Numbered from the stretch's first letter, positions 37,720-50,894 are shown. The stretch is 64,000 nt of DNA from Pinus tabuliformis (GCA_031772625.1 CM062815.1:602690505-602754504), one strand, 5' to 3'. Notes: generated from the letters alone by a model not told the origin. Numbers and translations: made by a program.

Positions 37720-39072
37720 CTACAATTCATTAAGATATTCAGGTAGCAGGTCATCAATAGAAGGCAATTGACTTTGCTCTTCGGGATCCTCAATTAGAGA
37801 GGGTTCAAACAATCTCAAGCAATCTGCATTTACAACTGAGTAGATGTACATGTAAGCTGGTAGATCAAGGCAAAAAACATTTTCACGAATCTTCTCAAGT
37901 ATTTTGAAAGGTCCATACCTAATGGGCTTTAGATTTTTACCTTCACCTTGCATCCTGTCCTTGCTGATATACAGCTAGACTTGGTCAGTAACTTGGAAAC
38001 TATTCTCCATTCGATGCTTGTCATGCCTAGCCTTGTATTTGGCTTGGTTCTTTTCCAACTGTTCCTGTATTGCTTGGTGGATCTCCTAGATTTGTTCAAT
38101 GAACCTAGTTTCCCTGTCCACATCACTGTGTCCCTCAACTGTGGTATCTTTACCAAAGACAAAATCCAAAGGAGACCTTGGGGTGAAACCAAAGTAGGTC
38201 TCAAAAGGAGATCTCTGTGTAGAAGAATGTTTTGCTCTGTTGTAAGCATGTTGCACATAACACAAATGTTCATCCCAAAGCTTAGGATGTTTGCTGCAAT
38301 ATCCTATGAGTAACTGGATCACTATCTTGTTAACTACTTTTGTTTGGTCATCAGTTTGTGGATGAAAAGCTGTGCTTTTCTTTAGTTTGGTGTCCATCAG
38401 TTCCCACAGACTTGACCAAAACTTCCCCACAAATCGGGTGTCTCGATCAAATACAATGGAAGTGGGTAATCCAAAATGAACCCATACATGATCAAGGAAT
38501 AGTTTTCTAGTTTATTCAGCTGTAATCTGTTTATTACAATGTACCAAAATACACATTTTGCTGAACCTATCCACAACAACATATAGATAATCATGACCTT
38601 TCCTAGATTTAGGCAGTCCTCCAACAAAATCCATGGAAACACTTTCCCAAGGGTGAGAAGGTACTAGTAATGGAGTGTAAAAGCCTTGTTTTCTGTTGCT
38701 GGGCTTGCTTTTAGCACACATAGCACACCCTCTTACATATCTAGAAACTGTCTCAGTGATTTTTGGCCAATAACAAAATCTTTGCAGCTGTGCAACTGTT
38801 TTACTTGCCCCAAAGTAACTTGATATCAGAGAAGTGTGTGCTTCTCTAATTACCTTTACTCTCTCAATTTGTGGAATACAGACTTTCCCACAATGGTACA
38901 AGATTCGGTCCTTTACATGATAATCCAATTCTTCTACCTGTTTGCCTCGACTCAAAGTTGCGTATACATCTTTAAAATATATATCTTGAGCATATTTTTC
39001 AATGTAGCTTTCATGTAGCATAGAATTATGCTTAAGTATAGTAGATGCATTTATAATGGGTCTAGATAACAT
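37720..39072 (-). pseudogene. Gypsy F integrase region
   Basis: The zinc-binding segment (EAHTSLISSYFGASKTVAQL, then GCAMCAKSK) lies at about 38700-38855 and the core DFVGGLPKSRKGHDYLYVVV at about 38575-38640. The TAFHPQTDDQTKVVNK block is near 38330-38380. The C-terminal part, with a PIRYGPFKILEKIRE phrase, is at about 37880-37930. The arrangement matches element E. Fossil. Confidence 0.82.
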
Positions 39073-39082
39073 GTCTGCAACT

Positions 39083-40282
39083 TTATTGTGTATGCCCTTT
39101 TTTATATCTGATGACTAAATGAAACTGTTGGAGAAAACCCATCCATATGTAGTGTCTTGAATGCTGCAACTTAGTTTGGGAGTGTAGATATTGAAGTGGT
39201 TTATGATCATTATGTATTACTGTCTCTTTGCCCATTAAGTAATGTTTCCACTTTTTCGCACTCTGAACTAATGCATACAATTCTTTATCATATGTAGGAT
39301 AGTTAACTACTACAGGATTAAAAATCTCAGAATGATAACATATGTGTTTACCATGTTGTGTCAACACTGCTCCCATGGCATAGTCACTGGCATCTGTTTG
39401 GATCTCAAATGGTCTTTGCAGATCAAGCAGTGCTAGTATAGGTGTTGTACTAATCTTTTCTTTCAAGGTGTCGAAGGCTTTCTGATGTTTGCCTCCCCAC
39501 TAAAACACCTTGTTCAATCTTGTTAAACCATGTAAAGGAGCTACAATTGATGAAAAGTTAGAAATGAACTTCCTCCAATATTGTGCTACCCCTAAGAAGC
39601 TTCTCACTTCTGTAGCAGACTTTGGTTTAGGCCAGTTTACAATGACTACCACTTTAGAGGGATCTATCTTCAATTCACCACCCCCTACTATATGACCCAA
39701 ATAATTTAGAGATGTTTTTCCAAATTCACATTTTGAGAGTTTAACATGAATTTTTCCTCTTTTCAAAACATCTAATGTCTGCTTAACATGCTTTAAGTGT
39801 TCTTTGCATGTTTTACTAAAAATCAGAATGTCATCCAGATACACAATAACAAAATCATCAAGAAAACGTCTGAGTACATCATTCATTAATCTCATGAAAG
39901 TAGCAGGAGCATTAGTTAAGCCAAAAGGCATAACCAGCCACTCATACAACCCCTGCTTTGTTTTGAAAGTAGTCTTCCATGCATCTTGTTCTACCACTCT
40001 GACCTGATGGTATCCACTGTGCAAGTCTAGCTTAGTGAAATAAACAGCTTCCTTCAATTGATCTAAAAGATCATCTATGTAAGGAAGGGGATAACGATTT
40101 TTGATTGTTATCTTATTCAGTGCTTGGTAGTCAATGCATATTCTGCACGAGCCATCTTTCTTTCTCACGAAAAAAATTGGTGACCCACATGGTGATGTGC
40201 TAGGCCTGATGAACCACTTCTTGAGCAACTCCTGCACCTGCTTCTTGATTTCAGCATTCTCTAAAGCAGAAAACCTGTACAT
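39083..40282 (-). pseudogene. Gypsy F reverse transcriptase and RNase H
   Basis: RT blocks in element order are [59 protein letters not shown] and the catalytic YLDDILIFSK near 39820-39850, then CEFGKTSLNYLGHIVGGG. RNase H follows with IQTDASDYAMGAVLTQ near 39360-39415 and TYDKELYALVQSAKKWKHYL. This is one of the better preserved pol regions in the window, yet the element as a whole is broken. Confidence 0.88.
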
Positions 40283-40309
40283 TCCAACGTTAGGTAATGG
40301 ATCATCTTG

Positions 40310-41050
40310 CTACAAAATAATATGATGTACTATTTCCTTTTTGGGTGGCAGACCTTTAGGTTCTTGAAACAAGATATCATACTCTGAAACAACCTTTTCT
40401 AAATTAGCTTGTTGTTTATCATTACAGCCCTCAAATACATTGGTTTTATCAGGTTTCTTTTCCTTTACAACCATCAGTAAGAATTTTTTGCATGAATTTA
40501 TCATTCTTTTCATCTGCCTTGAGTTTATGAGAGTATAATTTTTCTTGAGCTTATGAGCTCTTAAAAAGTATTTGATTCCATCTTTAACAAGTAGATACCT
40601 GTTCTCATCTCTATAGAAAATAGCTTTTCTATCATACAAGTAAGGACTTCCCAAGACAATTCCACATATATCCAAAGGAATTATGTCTAACTCAACCTCA
40701 TCTACAAATGCTGACCCAAAAGAAAATTCGAGTTTGCACTGTCTGGTCACTTGTAGTTGTGATTTATCATTCAACCATCCTAATGGGTATGGTTTCTTGT
40801 GAGGTGTAGTTGACAATCCCAATTCTTTACAATTGCTTCAGGAATTAAATTTACTTGTGAGCCACTGTCAAACAAAGTATCATTCTTTTGATGTTTGGAA
40901 ATAACTCGAATATGGAAAAGCTCATGTCTTTTTCTCTCATTTTCTTCATCAGTAATAGATTGTGCAGAATTACTAGTAGATGCTTCAAAATTATTACCTT
41001 TTATACATGTGGCTACAATGGTTGTTTCATCTCTCGAGTCTGACCCCAAA
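40310..41050 (-). pseudogene. Gypsy F protease region
   Basis: The retropepsin motif LFDSGSQVNLIPEAIVK lies near 40835-40885 and DICGIVLGSPYLYDRKAIF near 40620-40680. It is about three quarters identical to the equivalent E region by eye. Fossil. Confidence 0.82.
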
Positions 41051-41059
41051 TCTTTCTGA

Positions 41060-42132
41060 ATAGCTACAACAGTCTTCTTCTTCTTGCCCTCGAACTTCTT
41101 AGGTCTCAGCTCTGGATGCAGAATCCAACAATGCTCATCATCATGCCCATCCTTTTTACAGTGAGTGCATGAAGCCTTGCTTTTTTGTGCAGTGTTAGCC
41201 TTCCTTGCTTTCCACTTCTGCTTTCTTTTCTCCTTGCTCTTGCTTGCAGTGGGTTGGGATGGTCCCCCAACTTATGGATTTCCATTCTTTCCTCTCGCTT
41301 CTAGATGAGCAGCTTGTACAGATACCTCATCTATATTAGTGGGATTGAACATGAGGATGGGATGCCTCATGTAGCTATGTAGACCACCAACGTACTTCAA
41401 TAGAGTCTCTGGTGAGTCTAATGAGATTCCTAGAATCAATGCTCTCTTTCTAAATTCTTGAGTGTACCCTTGCACACTTTGCCCTTTCAACTGCTGAAGA
41501 GTTTGCCAACTCATCATGGCTTGTTGCATGTAGGCCAATGGATAGAACTGCTTTTTAATTGCAGACACAAATTCATTCCAGATAGAGATAGTCTTACCGT
41601 GTCTTTTCATGTCAGATTGGGTTCTGCCTTCCCACTAAACCAAGGCAATGCCTCCAAGGTGTAGGCTTGCCAGCTGAATCTTACTCTTGTATAAGTCGAT
41701 GTTCTGAACTCTGCAATACACATCACTTTGTCTAATCCAATTATCCAACTTTTCTGCATTTAACTCTCCATCATATATAGGCAAATCAAATTTAACATCT
41801 AGCTTGATCAAATTCTTGTTATGTACAGGGCTGTTAGGAGGTGTGAGAAAGCTTTCCTCTTTCCCTTTTCCTTTTGAGTGGTCATGGAGATAAGATTAAC
41901 CTTCTCCTTTGTCTTGTTTAGAGCCTGATGAATCTTCATCCTTGTGCTTTCTAAAGTTCTTATACATTTCTTCTACCACGGACTTTATGGCTAGGAAACA
42001 TTCTATGAATTGAGGGTCTGGACCCATAGGACCTTCCTCTAACATTGTCTTCCGAGGATAGACTCTCCCAATTTTAGGATTAGTTTCAACCAACTCTCCT
42101 TCTCCTAATTTGAGCTTTGATCTAGTGAGCAT
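41060..42132 (-). pseudogene. Gypsy F gag region
   Basis: Starts MLTRSKLKLGEGELVETNPK. A gag core with LPIYDGELNAEKLDNWIRQS-like phrases lies near 41715-41790 and a YVGGLHSYMRHPI block near 41350-41395. It ends in a Lys-rich stretch and a zinc-type CTHCKKDGHDDEHCW motif near 41120-41170. Fossil. Confidence 0.78.
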
Positions 42133-42177
42133 TCATAGCTAAACCAACACAAGCTTGTCTAACCTTAACATCGTAAA

Positions 42178-42189
42178 GCTTTGATACCA
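42178..42189 (-). promoter_or_regulatory. Gypsy F primer binding site
   Basis: The minus strand reads TGGTATCAAAGC, 11 of 12 matches to the initiator tRNA-Met site, two bases inside the 5' LTR. Confidence 0.88.
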
Positions 42190-42191
42190 CT

Positions 42192-43663
42192 TGATCTAAA
42201 AATCACCCTTGAGTGACCTCAGTTAATTAATTGTTGAATGAAGGTATTATAGACTCATGTGCTGGTGTGTGTCTATGTTATTTTAGGCAACGTATCGATC
42301 AGATTGAAAAATACACAGACACTGGAAAATGGAAAATAACAAAGAAACACAGTAAGCAAATACAAGAACACAAAAAATTAATAAGGAGTTCGCCCTATCC
42401 TCCAGGGCTATGTCTCCGGTCCAGATTTCAGTGGTGGCCTTCTTTTATTGTGTCTTAAATCAGAGAATTACAATGAGGAGCTCAATCTGAGTCTCCTGAA
42501 ACAGAATTGCTTGGTAGGGTGGTTCTTGGATTCCCCAAGCCACTAGAGTGCACAGACTCTTTTCCTTACCAGCTCTTGACCTTCTGGTATTTAAACGGAG
42601 CAGCCCAATATGGTACTCGATTCTCGACAGATCCCTTCAGGGGTGGCTTGAACCTATCAAGCTCTCTGGTGCTCGACGCTGCCTATGGTCAGCTCGGCCC
42701 TCTGTCTTTCTGCTTTTTGCTTCAATGTCTCTTCTTTTCTCTATCTTTGTCTTCTTCTCTATGATTCTTCCTCTTGGTGTGTTTTCTATTCTCTGTTCAT
42801 GGCTTTAAAGCCAATCGATCTCATGACTATTCGATTCCTCTTCTTCCTCTATCAGGTCGCTTGCTGCTACTTGCTTGGAGTTCCCTGTCTTGGCGTCATC
42901 ATCAATGGCTCACAGGGAGTGGCCACTTATCCTCTTCCGAACTGTGCCAGCTCTTCCTCGTATGTTCAGTTATTCGATTTCATCGGGAAATGACTCATCT
43001 GCCACCTCAGCGGTCAAATCGTTCCTCAAATGCTCATAGATCTCAACTTAATCCCCTGTCAAATCAGGTTCTTTCATCGTGCGCGTTCTTAGCTGTTAGA
43101 TCTGGAACCCCCTAGATCCAACGTCATTCACACATTTTGCATGGTTGAATTGCTTGACCGTTAGTGTGTGATGAGCAGTAGTTTTCTTCCTCCTCTGCCT
43201 ACCACATGTGGCGTTGAATGGAATCGCTAGGTTTCAGCCAAATCCACTTACCGCCCAAGGGTGCCCCCGATATACCGTCAATTTTGGAGCGCGGGTCCCG
43301 CCTTTAGTATTTTTCACTTTTCCCCGTGGTTTTTCAACTTCCATGTGACCGAGTGCTTTAGGGCCTTTCCATTTTGAGGGGTTTTTCCTAGCAATGTGTG
43401 ATTAGCACTAAGTGCTAATCGCACATTAGAAACTGCCTCCTTTTCTCGATCCGGGCTTCTGAGGTGCTAGTTTCGCCTCCTGTGCAATCTCCATGGGCCT
43501 TAGTCAACGCGCTTTAACCGAGGTCCTCGTCATTCCACGCTGGCTGCCAACTTCCACTGTTAAGAGGTTTTTCTGATCGCTCTATATTCTTGAATTCGAA
43601 GTTTTTCCTGATCTAATACAGTCATGGTACTTTGATTATTCTTCATGGATCCAATTTAGATCA
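42192..43663 (-). repeat. Gypsy F 5' LTR
   Basis: 1,472 bp, right copy, beginning TGATCTAAAAATC and ending TTTAGATCA on the plus strand, followed by GTCCA. Confidence 0.9.
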
Positions 43664-45620
43664 GTCCAAGTCCCAACAGAAGGTGTTTGTTGAGGTGAAG
43701 CACCACCTCTACTCTGCACCGATACTCACAGTGCTAAACCTGAATTAGCTATTTAAAATTGAGATAGACACCTCCGACTATGTTATTGGTGTAGTCCTCA
43801 CCCAACACAAGCATCTAGTGGCCTATCATAGTGAGACACTTTTCGAAACAATTTGAAAGTAGCCCACCTATGATAAAGAGATGTATTCCATAGTGCAGAC
43901 TTTCCGACAATCGAAGCATTACATTCTAGGGAAGGAGATGGTCATCCACACCGATCAATGATCTCTTCAGTTTATAAAGACACAAGGGAAGTTGCATTAT
44001 GATTTCCATCAGAAGTGGTCTACATATATGAAATAATTCCACTTGAACATTAAATAAAAAAGGGTAGCACCAATCATGTTGCAAATCACCTCAGCTGACC
44101 CCCATTGCAGCATTAACTACTGTTATTAACTCTTGTGGCCATGAGACCTATGTATGGCCACAACTATACAAAACTGATCCAGAGTTCTCCTCCACATACC
44201 AGATGCTAGTAGATGGAAATAAATTTCTTGATTTCCACCTCTAGGACACATTATTATGCTACCTGGGCCACCTTTGTGTTCCTTCAAGTGAGCGCTCCAC
44301 GCTGATTTGGGAGGCACACTATAGTTGAGTTGCAGGACACTTTGGTGTGGAGAAAAATGTGGTTGTACCACAAAATTACTTTTATTGGCCAAAGCTCTAA
44401 CTAGATGTTGGGAAATATATCAAATCCTGCACTACCTGCACCATCTCCAAGCCAACCGTCAAGAATCAAGGCATATAGACTCCTCTTCCTACTCCCATCT
44501 AGCCATGGGAATACATATCCATGAACTATATGTCTGGCCTCCCTTCTACCAAGCATGGTAATGACTATGTATTTGTGGTCATGGACAAATTTTCTATGAT
44601 GTTTATATTGGCAGACTACAAGAAGAGTATCACAACATAGGACACTACCAAACTCTTCTTTGAAAGAGTGTGGGTACATTTTGGGATCCCCCAGACCATT
44701 CTATCAGATTGGGATAGCAAGTTCCTGAGCACATTCTGGTCAAGCCTCTGGACACTATTGGAAACCAAGCTCACCAAGTCGGCTGCCTTCCATCCCCAGA
44801 CTGATGGCCAGACAAAGGTTGTCAATAAGATGATAGTGCACATACTCTGCATGTACAACTCCAAGCATCCACGAAACTGGGATGAGAGTCTTCCCTATGT
44901 GCAACATATTTATAACAGAGCTCTCCATAGCTCACGTAGTCGTAGTCCCTTTCAAGTGGGTCTAGGGTTTCAACCATTGTGTTTGATTAATGTTGACATG
45001 CCTCATGCAACTACACAGGAAAAATATACACATGTATTATCCGAGGCTGATAAAGTGACTAGATTTATTGAACACATCTAAAACATCTGCCAATAGGTTC
45101 ATGACATATTGGAGAAGTCAAATGCCATGTACAAGAAGTGACATGAGTAACATCGGGTGCCACACAAGTTTCAGGTGGGCGACAAAGTTTAGTTGCATTT
45201 TTAGAAATAACACATAACCAGAGCCCATTGGAAGCTCAGACCACTCCAATATGGTCATTACACCATTACCAAGGTTGTGGGAGATAATGATTTTGAGCCC
45301 AATATTCCCCCATTCCTTTGCTTGCACCTAGTTTTCAATGTGGACTGCCTTTAACCATACTTCCCACCATTATTGGACACATCAAACATTGCAGAACAAC
45401 TCGCACCAATAGAGTTAAGCCCATATTGAATAGAACAGGCCACAACTAATCAGATTATGGACATACAGATCAAGAACACTCGACAGTAGAAGATCCAACT
45501 ATATCAGGTTGTCAAAGCTGGCCAACTCCTGCACCAAGGTAAGTGGCTCACCAGGGACCAAGTTCAGCAAAAGTTTCCCCATCTCATGGAGGAACTCAAC
45601 ACAATGGGGAGCATTGCTTC
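43664..45620 (+). pseudogene. Gypsy D RNase H and integrase region
   Basis: D resumes after F. RNase H phrases include IEIDTSDYVIGVVLTQHKH (about 43755-43815) and HYILGKEMVIHTD (about 43918-43960). Integrase phrases are FHPQTDGQTKVVNKM (about 44788-44835) and NWDESLPYVQHIYNRALHSS (about 44875-44935). A tail near 45440-45610 reads QVVKAGQLLHQGKWL and may be a degenerate chromodomain-like segment, though no core motif is certain. Decayed. Confidence 0.7.
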
Positions 45621-45621
45621 C

Positions 45622-45635
45622 TAAGGGGGGAGGAC
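45622..45635 (+). promoter_or_regulatory. Gypsy D polypurine tract
   Basis: TAAGGGGGGAGGAC directly precedes the 3' LTR. Confidence 0.75.
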
Positions 45636-45792
45636 TGATCTAGGTGGATGTTGGTTGCCACCCGCCTATTACACATTGATTCCCACCACTATCTCTTTCA
45701 GTTTTTTAGTTTCCCTAACTGTAGCATAGTTTATTATTTTTGATAGTTTTTCGGGTCCTTAACTTCAAGAGCTGTTTTGAGGCCCTAAATGA
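45636..45792 (+). repeat. Gypsy D 3' LTR, left piece
   Basis: First 157 bp of the 3' LTR, starting TGATCTAGGTGGATG as in the 5' LTR. Copia B is inserted at its end, and the LTR continues at 56069. Confidence 0.78.
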
Positions 45793-46228
45793 TGTAGGTT
45801 TTCACCCCGTACAGAAATTACCTACATACGAATTCTAAAACACATAAAATAAACAATGTGAGAGCATAACACATAAAACACATATACACAGAGATTTTCA
45901 CCTAGATCCCAAAACCAGGACTACCAGCTTGATTTTTCATTATGTTCCTTTCAATGTTATAATACATATTTATACATGTTGAAGCATCCAATACCATGGA
46001 TCGAAAAACATTGCGTCCAAAACTATGGACCGAAAACCATCGCGTCCAAAGACATGTGCAAAAATCATGCACAAAACCATAGGTGGGTCCGCCCAACCTG
46101 CACCCCTCAAACCCCCTGTGACCCCCTCGCTACGCAATCGGCACAACGAAGGGGGGCTCCGCCCCCCCTCTAACCCCCACGATTAACTACGTGGGCTAGT
46201 CATGGAAAGAATATAACACAACCCAACA
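45793..46228 (-). repeat. Copia B 3' LTR
   Basis: 436 bp, TGTAGGTTTT to ACCCAACA. It contains a G/C hairpin GGGGGGCTCCGCCCCCCC at about 46151-46168. Confidence 0.9.
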
Positions 46229-46240
46229 TTCTCCCACTTG
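46229..46240 (-). promoter_or_regulatory. Copia B polypurine tract
   Basis: The minus strand reads CAAGTGGGAGAA directly before the 3' LTR. The same motif borders copia A and, as CCAAGTGGGAGAT, copia C. Confidence 0.78.
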
Positions 46241-46277
46241 TTGTTTTCTTTCCACAGGGGGCCACAAGAGAGCTTAG

Positions 46278-48192
46278 TCATTTATCCAGCCCCACAACAC
46301 CCATTGTTTCTCTACACCAAGAGAACTTCTCAGAGCTCACAGATTTTGTCAATGCATCTAGAGTATTCTTCAAAGTGTCCACCTTTACTAGCAACACCTT
46401 TTTGTCTTCTATCATATCCCTCACAAAGTGATACTGAACATCAATGTGCTTTGTATTTGAATGATATGCAGGGTTCTTTGCTAAGAAAATTGCACTTTGG
46501 TTGTCACAGTCTATACTTATAGCTCCCTGTACTAACCCCATACTTGAACACAATCTCTGCAACCAAACTTCTTCCTTGCTTGCATGAGTGGCTACTATGT
46601 ATTCTGCCTCTGTAGTTGATAGTGCCACTACAGATTGTTTCTTACTCATCCAACTAACTGCACCTCCAAATAGGCTAAACACATACCCACTTGTAGATCT
46701 TCTTTGATCTAGATCTCCAGCCCAGTCTGCATCAACAAAGCCACAAATATCCAACACTCTGTCCAATATTGGTCTTCCTTGGTAGCACAAACCATAATCA
46801 CTAGTGCCATGCAAATACCTGAAAACCCACTTCACTGCTGCCCAGTGCTCCTTTCTTGGTTTTGACATAAACCTTCTCAATACTCCCACTTCATGTGCAA
46901 TATATGGTCTAGTACAAACCATTGCATACATCAGGCTACCAACTGCACTTGCATATGGAACACGGGACATGTCCTCTTCCTCTTCTTGTGTCTTGGGACA
47001 CTGTTCAGCAGATAACTTTACACTTATAGGAATAGGAACCTTCACTAGTTTACTATCTTGCATATTAAATCTCTGCAATATTGTCTCGACATACTTCCTC
47101 TGGTTTAACCAGAGCTTCCTCTTTGCCCAATCTCTTTTAATTTCCATGCCCAAAATATAGTTTGCAGAACCAAGATCTTTCATGTCAAATTTGGAGGACA
47201 ATTGGATCTTCAAATCCTGGATAATTTCTTTGTCATTTCCAACCAGCAACATATCATCCACATACAAGACCAAATAAATAACAAGGTCACCAACTAATTT
47301 AAAATACACACAGTGATCTACTTTACTTCTTGTGAAGCTAAGTCCTTGTATAAATGTATCAAATTTTTGATACCACATCCTTGTTGATTGCTTTAACCCA
47401 TACAGACTTCTTTAACTTGCATACCAGTTCTTTCTTACCCTTCACTGCAAAGCCTTCAGGTTGTTTCAAGTAGATTTCCTCTTCCAGATCCCCGTGAAGA
47501 AATGTTGTCTTCATATCCATTTGTTCTACCTCAAAATCAAAAATAGCAGCAACAGATAAAAGTAATATAATAGAAGCTATCTTGGCAATAGGAGAAAAAA
47601 TATCACCAAAATAAATTCCCAGCACCTGGGAATAACCTTTTTCTACCAACCGAGCTTTGTATTTCTCCACCTTTCCTTCTGCATTTGTCTTCTTCTTGAA
47701 CACCCGTTTGCTGCCAATGGGTTTCCTTCCAGCCGGCAACTCCACCAGATCCCAAGCCTCATTTTTGTAAAAAGATGCCATTTCATTAACCATGGCCTCT
47801 TTCCAGAGTTTTCCATCCTCTGAATCTACTACTTCCTTCACGATTCTGGGATCATCATTAGTAATAGATAAAGCAAAATTTGAACAGAAAGCAGATGGAC
47901 TATACCTTTCTGGCTGCCTTCTTTCTTGAATTGATCTTCTCACACTCGAAGTTTGTGGCTCTTCATCTTCTGGTTCCTCCTTTGCTGTAGAGTCTGATTC
48001 TTCCTCCTTTAGCTCAAACTCTATCTTCTCAGGTTCCTTTGGTTGGACTTCATGTTTAATAAAATCTTTCACCTCTCTGAACACCACATCTTGGTTGTAC
48101 ACAATCTTCCTTGTTAATGGGTTCCAAAGCTTATAACCATTTAAACCATCCTTATACCCAATAAAAATGCACTTTTTAGATTTACTATCCAA
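46278..48192 (-). pseudogene. Copia B reverse transcriptase and RNase H
   Basis: In element order: N-terminal RT (KARLVEKGYSQVLGIYFGDI near 47600-47660, FLHGDLEEEIYLKQPEGF near 47450-47510), the catalytic YVDDMLLVG at about 47235-47265, and RNase H with DADWAGDLDQRRSTSGYVFS (about 46670-46735), VALSTTEAEYIVATHASKEE and IDCDNQSAIFLAKN. It ends near the polypurine tract, as usual for Ty1/copia. Very close to the copia A remnant. Fossil. Confidence 0.85.
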
Positions 48193-48561
48193 CTTGGTCT
48201 GTTTCTCCTTTGGAACATGTACATATGCATCACATCCAAATACCCTCAGATGTGAAAGAGAGGGTTTCTTACCAGTCCATACTTCTTATGGAGTTTTATC
48301 CTCCAACTCTGATGAAGGTGATCTGTTGACCAGGTAACATGCTGTCTCCACCGCCTCTGCCCAAAATTCCTGTCCTAACCCAGCACCACTTAGCATGCTT
48401 CTTGCCCTTTCCATCAATGTCTTGTTCATTCTTTCTACAACTCCATTTTGCTGAGGTGTATATGGAGTAGTCTTCTACCGTGCTATACCACACTTCTTAA
48501 AGAATTCTTCAAATTCCTTGCTGCAAAACTCTCCACCGTTATCTGTCCTCAGCACCTTTAT
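48193..48561 (-). pseudogene. Copia B integrase, part after insertion C in element order
   Basis: Contains VLRTDNGGEFCSKEFEEFFK (the catalytic D-N-G-G-E block) at about 48490-48550 and a later core phrase. The matching N-terminal half lies at 53783-54020 across copia C, and the two join at the conserved position just before the VLRTDNGGEF block. Confidence 0.78.
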
Positions 48562-49144
48562 TGTTAGAAAATTATATATTACGGAGCAATGGAACACATA
48601 AAATATTGTAGAAATATAAACACAGAAAACGCATAAAACAAGAGAGACACAGATATACATGGTTCACCCAGTTTGGGCTACGTCCACCCCAAACAGCCAG
48701 TCCTTCCTTTCTATTATCCAGCAAAATGAAGAGACACAACCTACAGCAGATCTGCTGTAATATCCTCTGTTTTCTCTCACAGTCTCACCTCTCTACTTCT
48801 CGCTCGGAGAATACACATATATTACACAGACTCAATATAATGCCCTCATACAAAGAGAGGGGTTGCCTTCTAGGGCAAAAAACCCTAAACTAAACATAAG
48901 TTCTACTGTCAGATCATCCGCCTAATGAACGACCCAGATTGACTAGAAATTACTATACTTTTACAAGGCAATTTTACATCTGTTTTTAGCTTTGGGGGCG
49001 CTGCCCTCGAGCCGCCCCCCCTGGACCCCCCTGCAGCGAATATTTTATGGGCGGTGTTGCCGCCCCATTTCAAACTGGGGTCCAATGTAGTGATACCTTT
49101 GAATATAGAAGATAATTAGGCTCCACACCCAACAATCTCCCACT
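48562..49144 (-). repeat. Copia C 3' LTR
   Basis: 583 bp, TGTTAGAAAATT to CACCCAACA. It contains a G/C-rich inverted stretch at about 48994-49032. Confidence 0.9.
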
Positions 49145-49157
49145 TGGAGACTGATTA
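49145..49157 (-). promoter_or_regulatory. Copia C polypurine tract
   Basis: The minus strand reads CCAAGTGGGAGAT next to the 3' LTR. Confidence 0.75.
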
Positions 49158-49230
49158 TAGCAACTGCACCCCTGCTTCATTTGCTGGACAATGACTCCTC
49201 TTTGGACCTGGCTATTTCTCATCTTCATCG

Positions 49231-50600
49231 TCATCCTTGAAGACCAATTGAAACTGAGCATATTCTCAGTTTCTCCTTAGTTACAACTTTTGTTAGCATA
49301 TCTGCAGGATTCTGGCTAGTGTGTATCTTTTCCAGCGTCAACTCTCCATCTTCCAACACTGACCGTATGAAATGGTACTTGAGCTGTATGTGTTTAGTCT
49401 TGGAATGAGATGTTGAGTTCTTTGCAAGATGAATGTCACTTTGGCTATCACTGTATAACATGCCCATATCATGCTCCTTACCCAATTCACCTATAAACCT
49501 TTGTAACCAAATCATTTCTTTACTAGCCTCTGTAGTAGCAACATACTCTACTTCTATTGTTGAAAGTGCAACAACACTTTGGATTTTTGAAACCCAACTG
49601 ACAGCTGTTCCACCAATAGTAAATACATATCCTGTAGTGCTCCTCCTGTTATCTCTGTCACCTGCCATATCTGCATCAACATATCCCTGTAGAGAAATGT
49701 TTGAACCACCAAAGCATAATGCTTGATTTGTGGTAGCTTTCAAATATCTGAGAATCCATTTCACTGCCATCCAATGTTCCTTTCCTGGACTGTTCATGTA
49801 CCTGCTTACAACTCCCACTGCATGTGCAATATAAGGCCTTGTGCAGACCTTTACATACATTAAGCTTCCAACTGCTGATGCATATGGAACTTTAGACATA
49901 TAATCCATGTCTTCTTGGGTCTTTGGGCACATTTCCTTACTAAGTTTGAAATGGCTAGCAAAAGGTGTACTAATTAGTTTTGCATTGTGCATATTAAATC
50001 TTTTCAACACCTTTTGTATGTACTCATTCCGAGACAATGTTCATTTACGATTTTTCCTGTCTCTAGTTATTCTCATACCAAGGATTTGTTTTTCAGCTCC
50101 CAAATCCTTCATTGCAAATGAATTTGCCAATTTTATTTTGAGCACATTTATTTCCTGCATGTTAGACCCTGCAACAAGCATGTCATCTACATACAATAAC
50201 AATATAATATAGCTGCCATCATTTTGCTTTTTCGGATAAACACAATGATCAGAGTGACATCTAGTATAACCTTGTTCAGACATAAACTTGTCAAATTTTA
50301 GATACCACTACCTTGGAGCCTGTTTTAAACCATACAGGCTCTTCTTCAACCTGCACACTAGTTTCTCCTTCCTTTCACTTCATATCCTTGTGGCTGCTGC
50401 ATATATATCTCTTCCTCCAAATCCCCATGGAGAAAGGTTATCTTTACATCTAATTGCTCAAGATGCAAATCTTCAACTGCTACTAAACTTAAAATGGTTC
50501 TAATTGAAGTCATTTTAACAACAGGAGAAAATATTTCATCAAAATCAATACCTTTCTTCTGTGCAAACCCCTTCACCACAAGTCTAGCTTTGTACCTCTA
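49231..50600 (-). pseudogene. Copia C reverse transcriptase and RNase H
   Basis: In element order: MVKGFAQKKGIDFDEIFSPV (about 50520-50579), FLHGDLEEEIYMQQPQGYEV, the catalytic YVDDMLVAGSN at about 50165-50200, and RNase H with YVDADMAGDRDNRRSTTGYV (about 49620-49690), VALSTIEVEYVATTEASKE and SDSQSDIHLAKN. It closely matches the Tork lineage. Fossil. Confidence 0.87.
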
Positions 50601-50894
50601 TTTTCCTCCATCTTCTTCCTTCAGCCTATAAACCCATTTATTCTTCAATGTAGTTTTTCCTGTAGGCAACCTGACTAAGTACCAAGTCTGGTTATGCATT
50701 AAGGAGTCCATCTCTTCTTCCATGGCTACCACCCACTTCTTCCTGCTTTCAACCTACATTGCTTCTTCATAACATTCAGGTTCACCAGAATCAGTCAACA
50801 ATAAATAATATAATGAAGGAGAGTATCGTTCACGGGGTCTACTTATCCTGGTAGATCTTCTAACACCACTTTCAGGTGTTTGGGGTGCCTATTG

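Larger units (their letters stand above)
36044..43663 (-). mobile_element. Gypsy F: Ty3/gypsy nested in D
   Basis: 7.62-kb element on the minus strand inserted in the RNase H region of D, with an exact 5-bp target duplication GTCCA at 36039-36043 and 43664-43668. LTRs of about 1.48 kb begin TGATCT and end AGATCA. It has a primer site, gag, protease, RT, RNase H and integrase. The proteins are close to those of element E, but the LTR sequence is different apart from the ends. LTRs differ by about 6% by eye over the first 165 bases. Broken several times. Confidence 0.9.
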
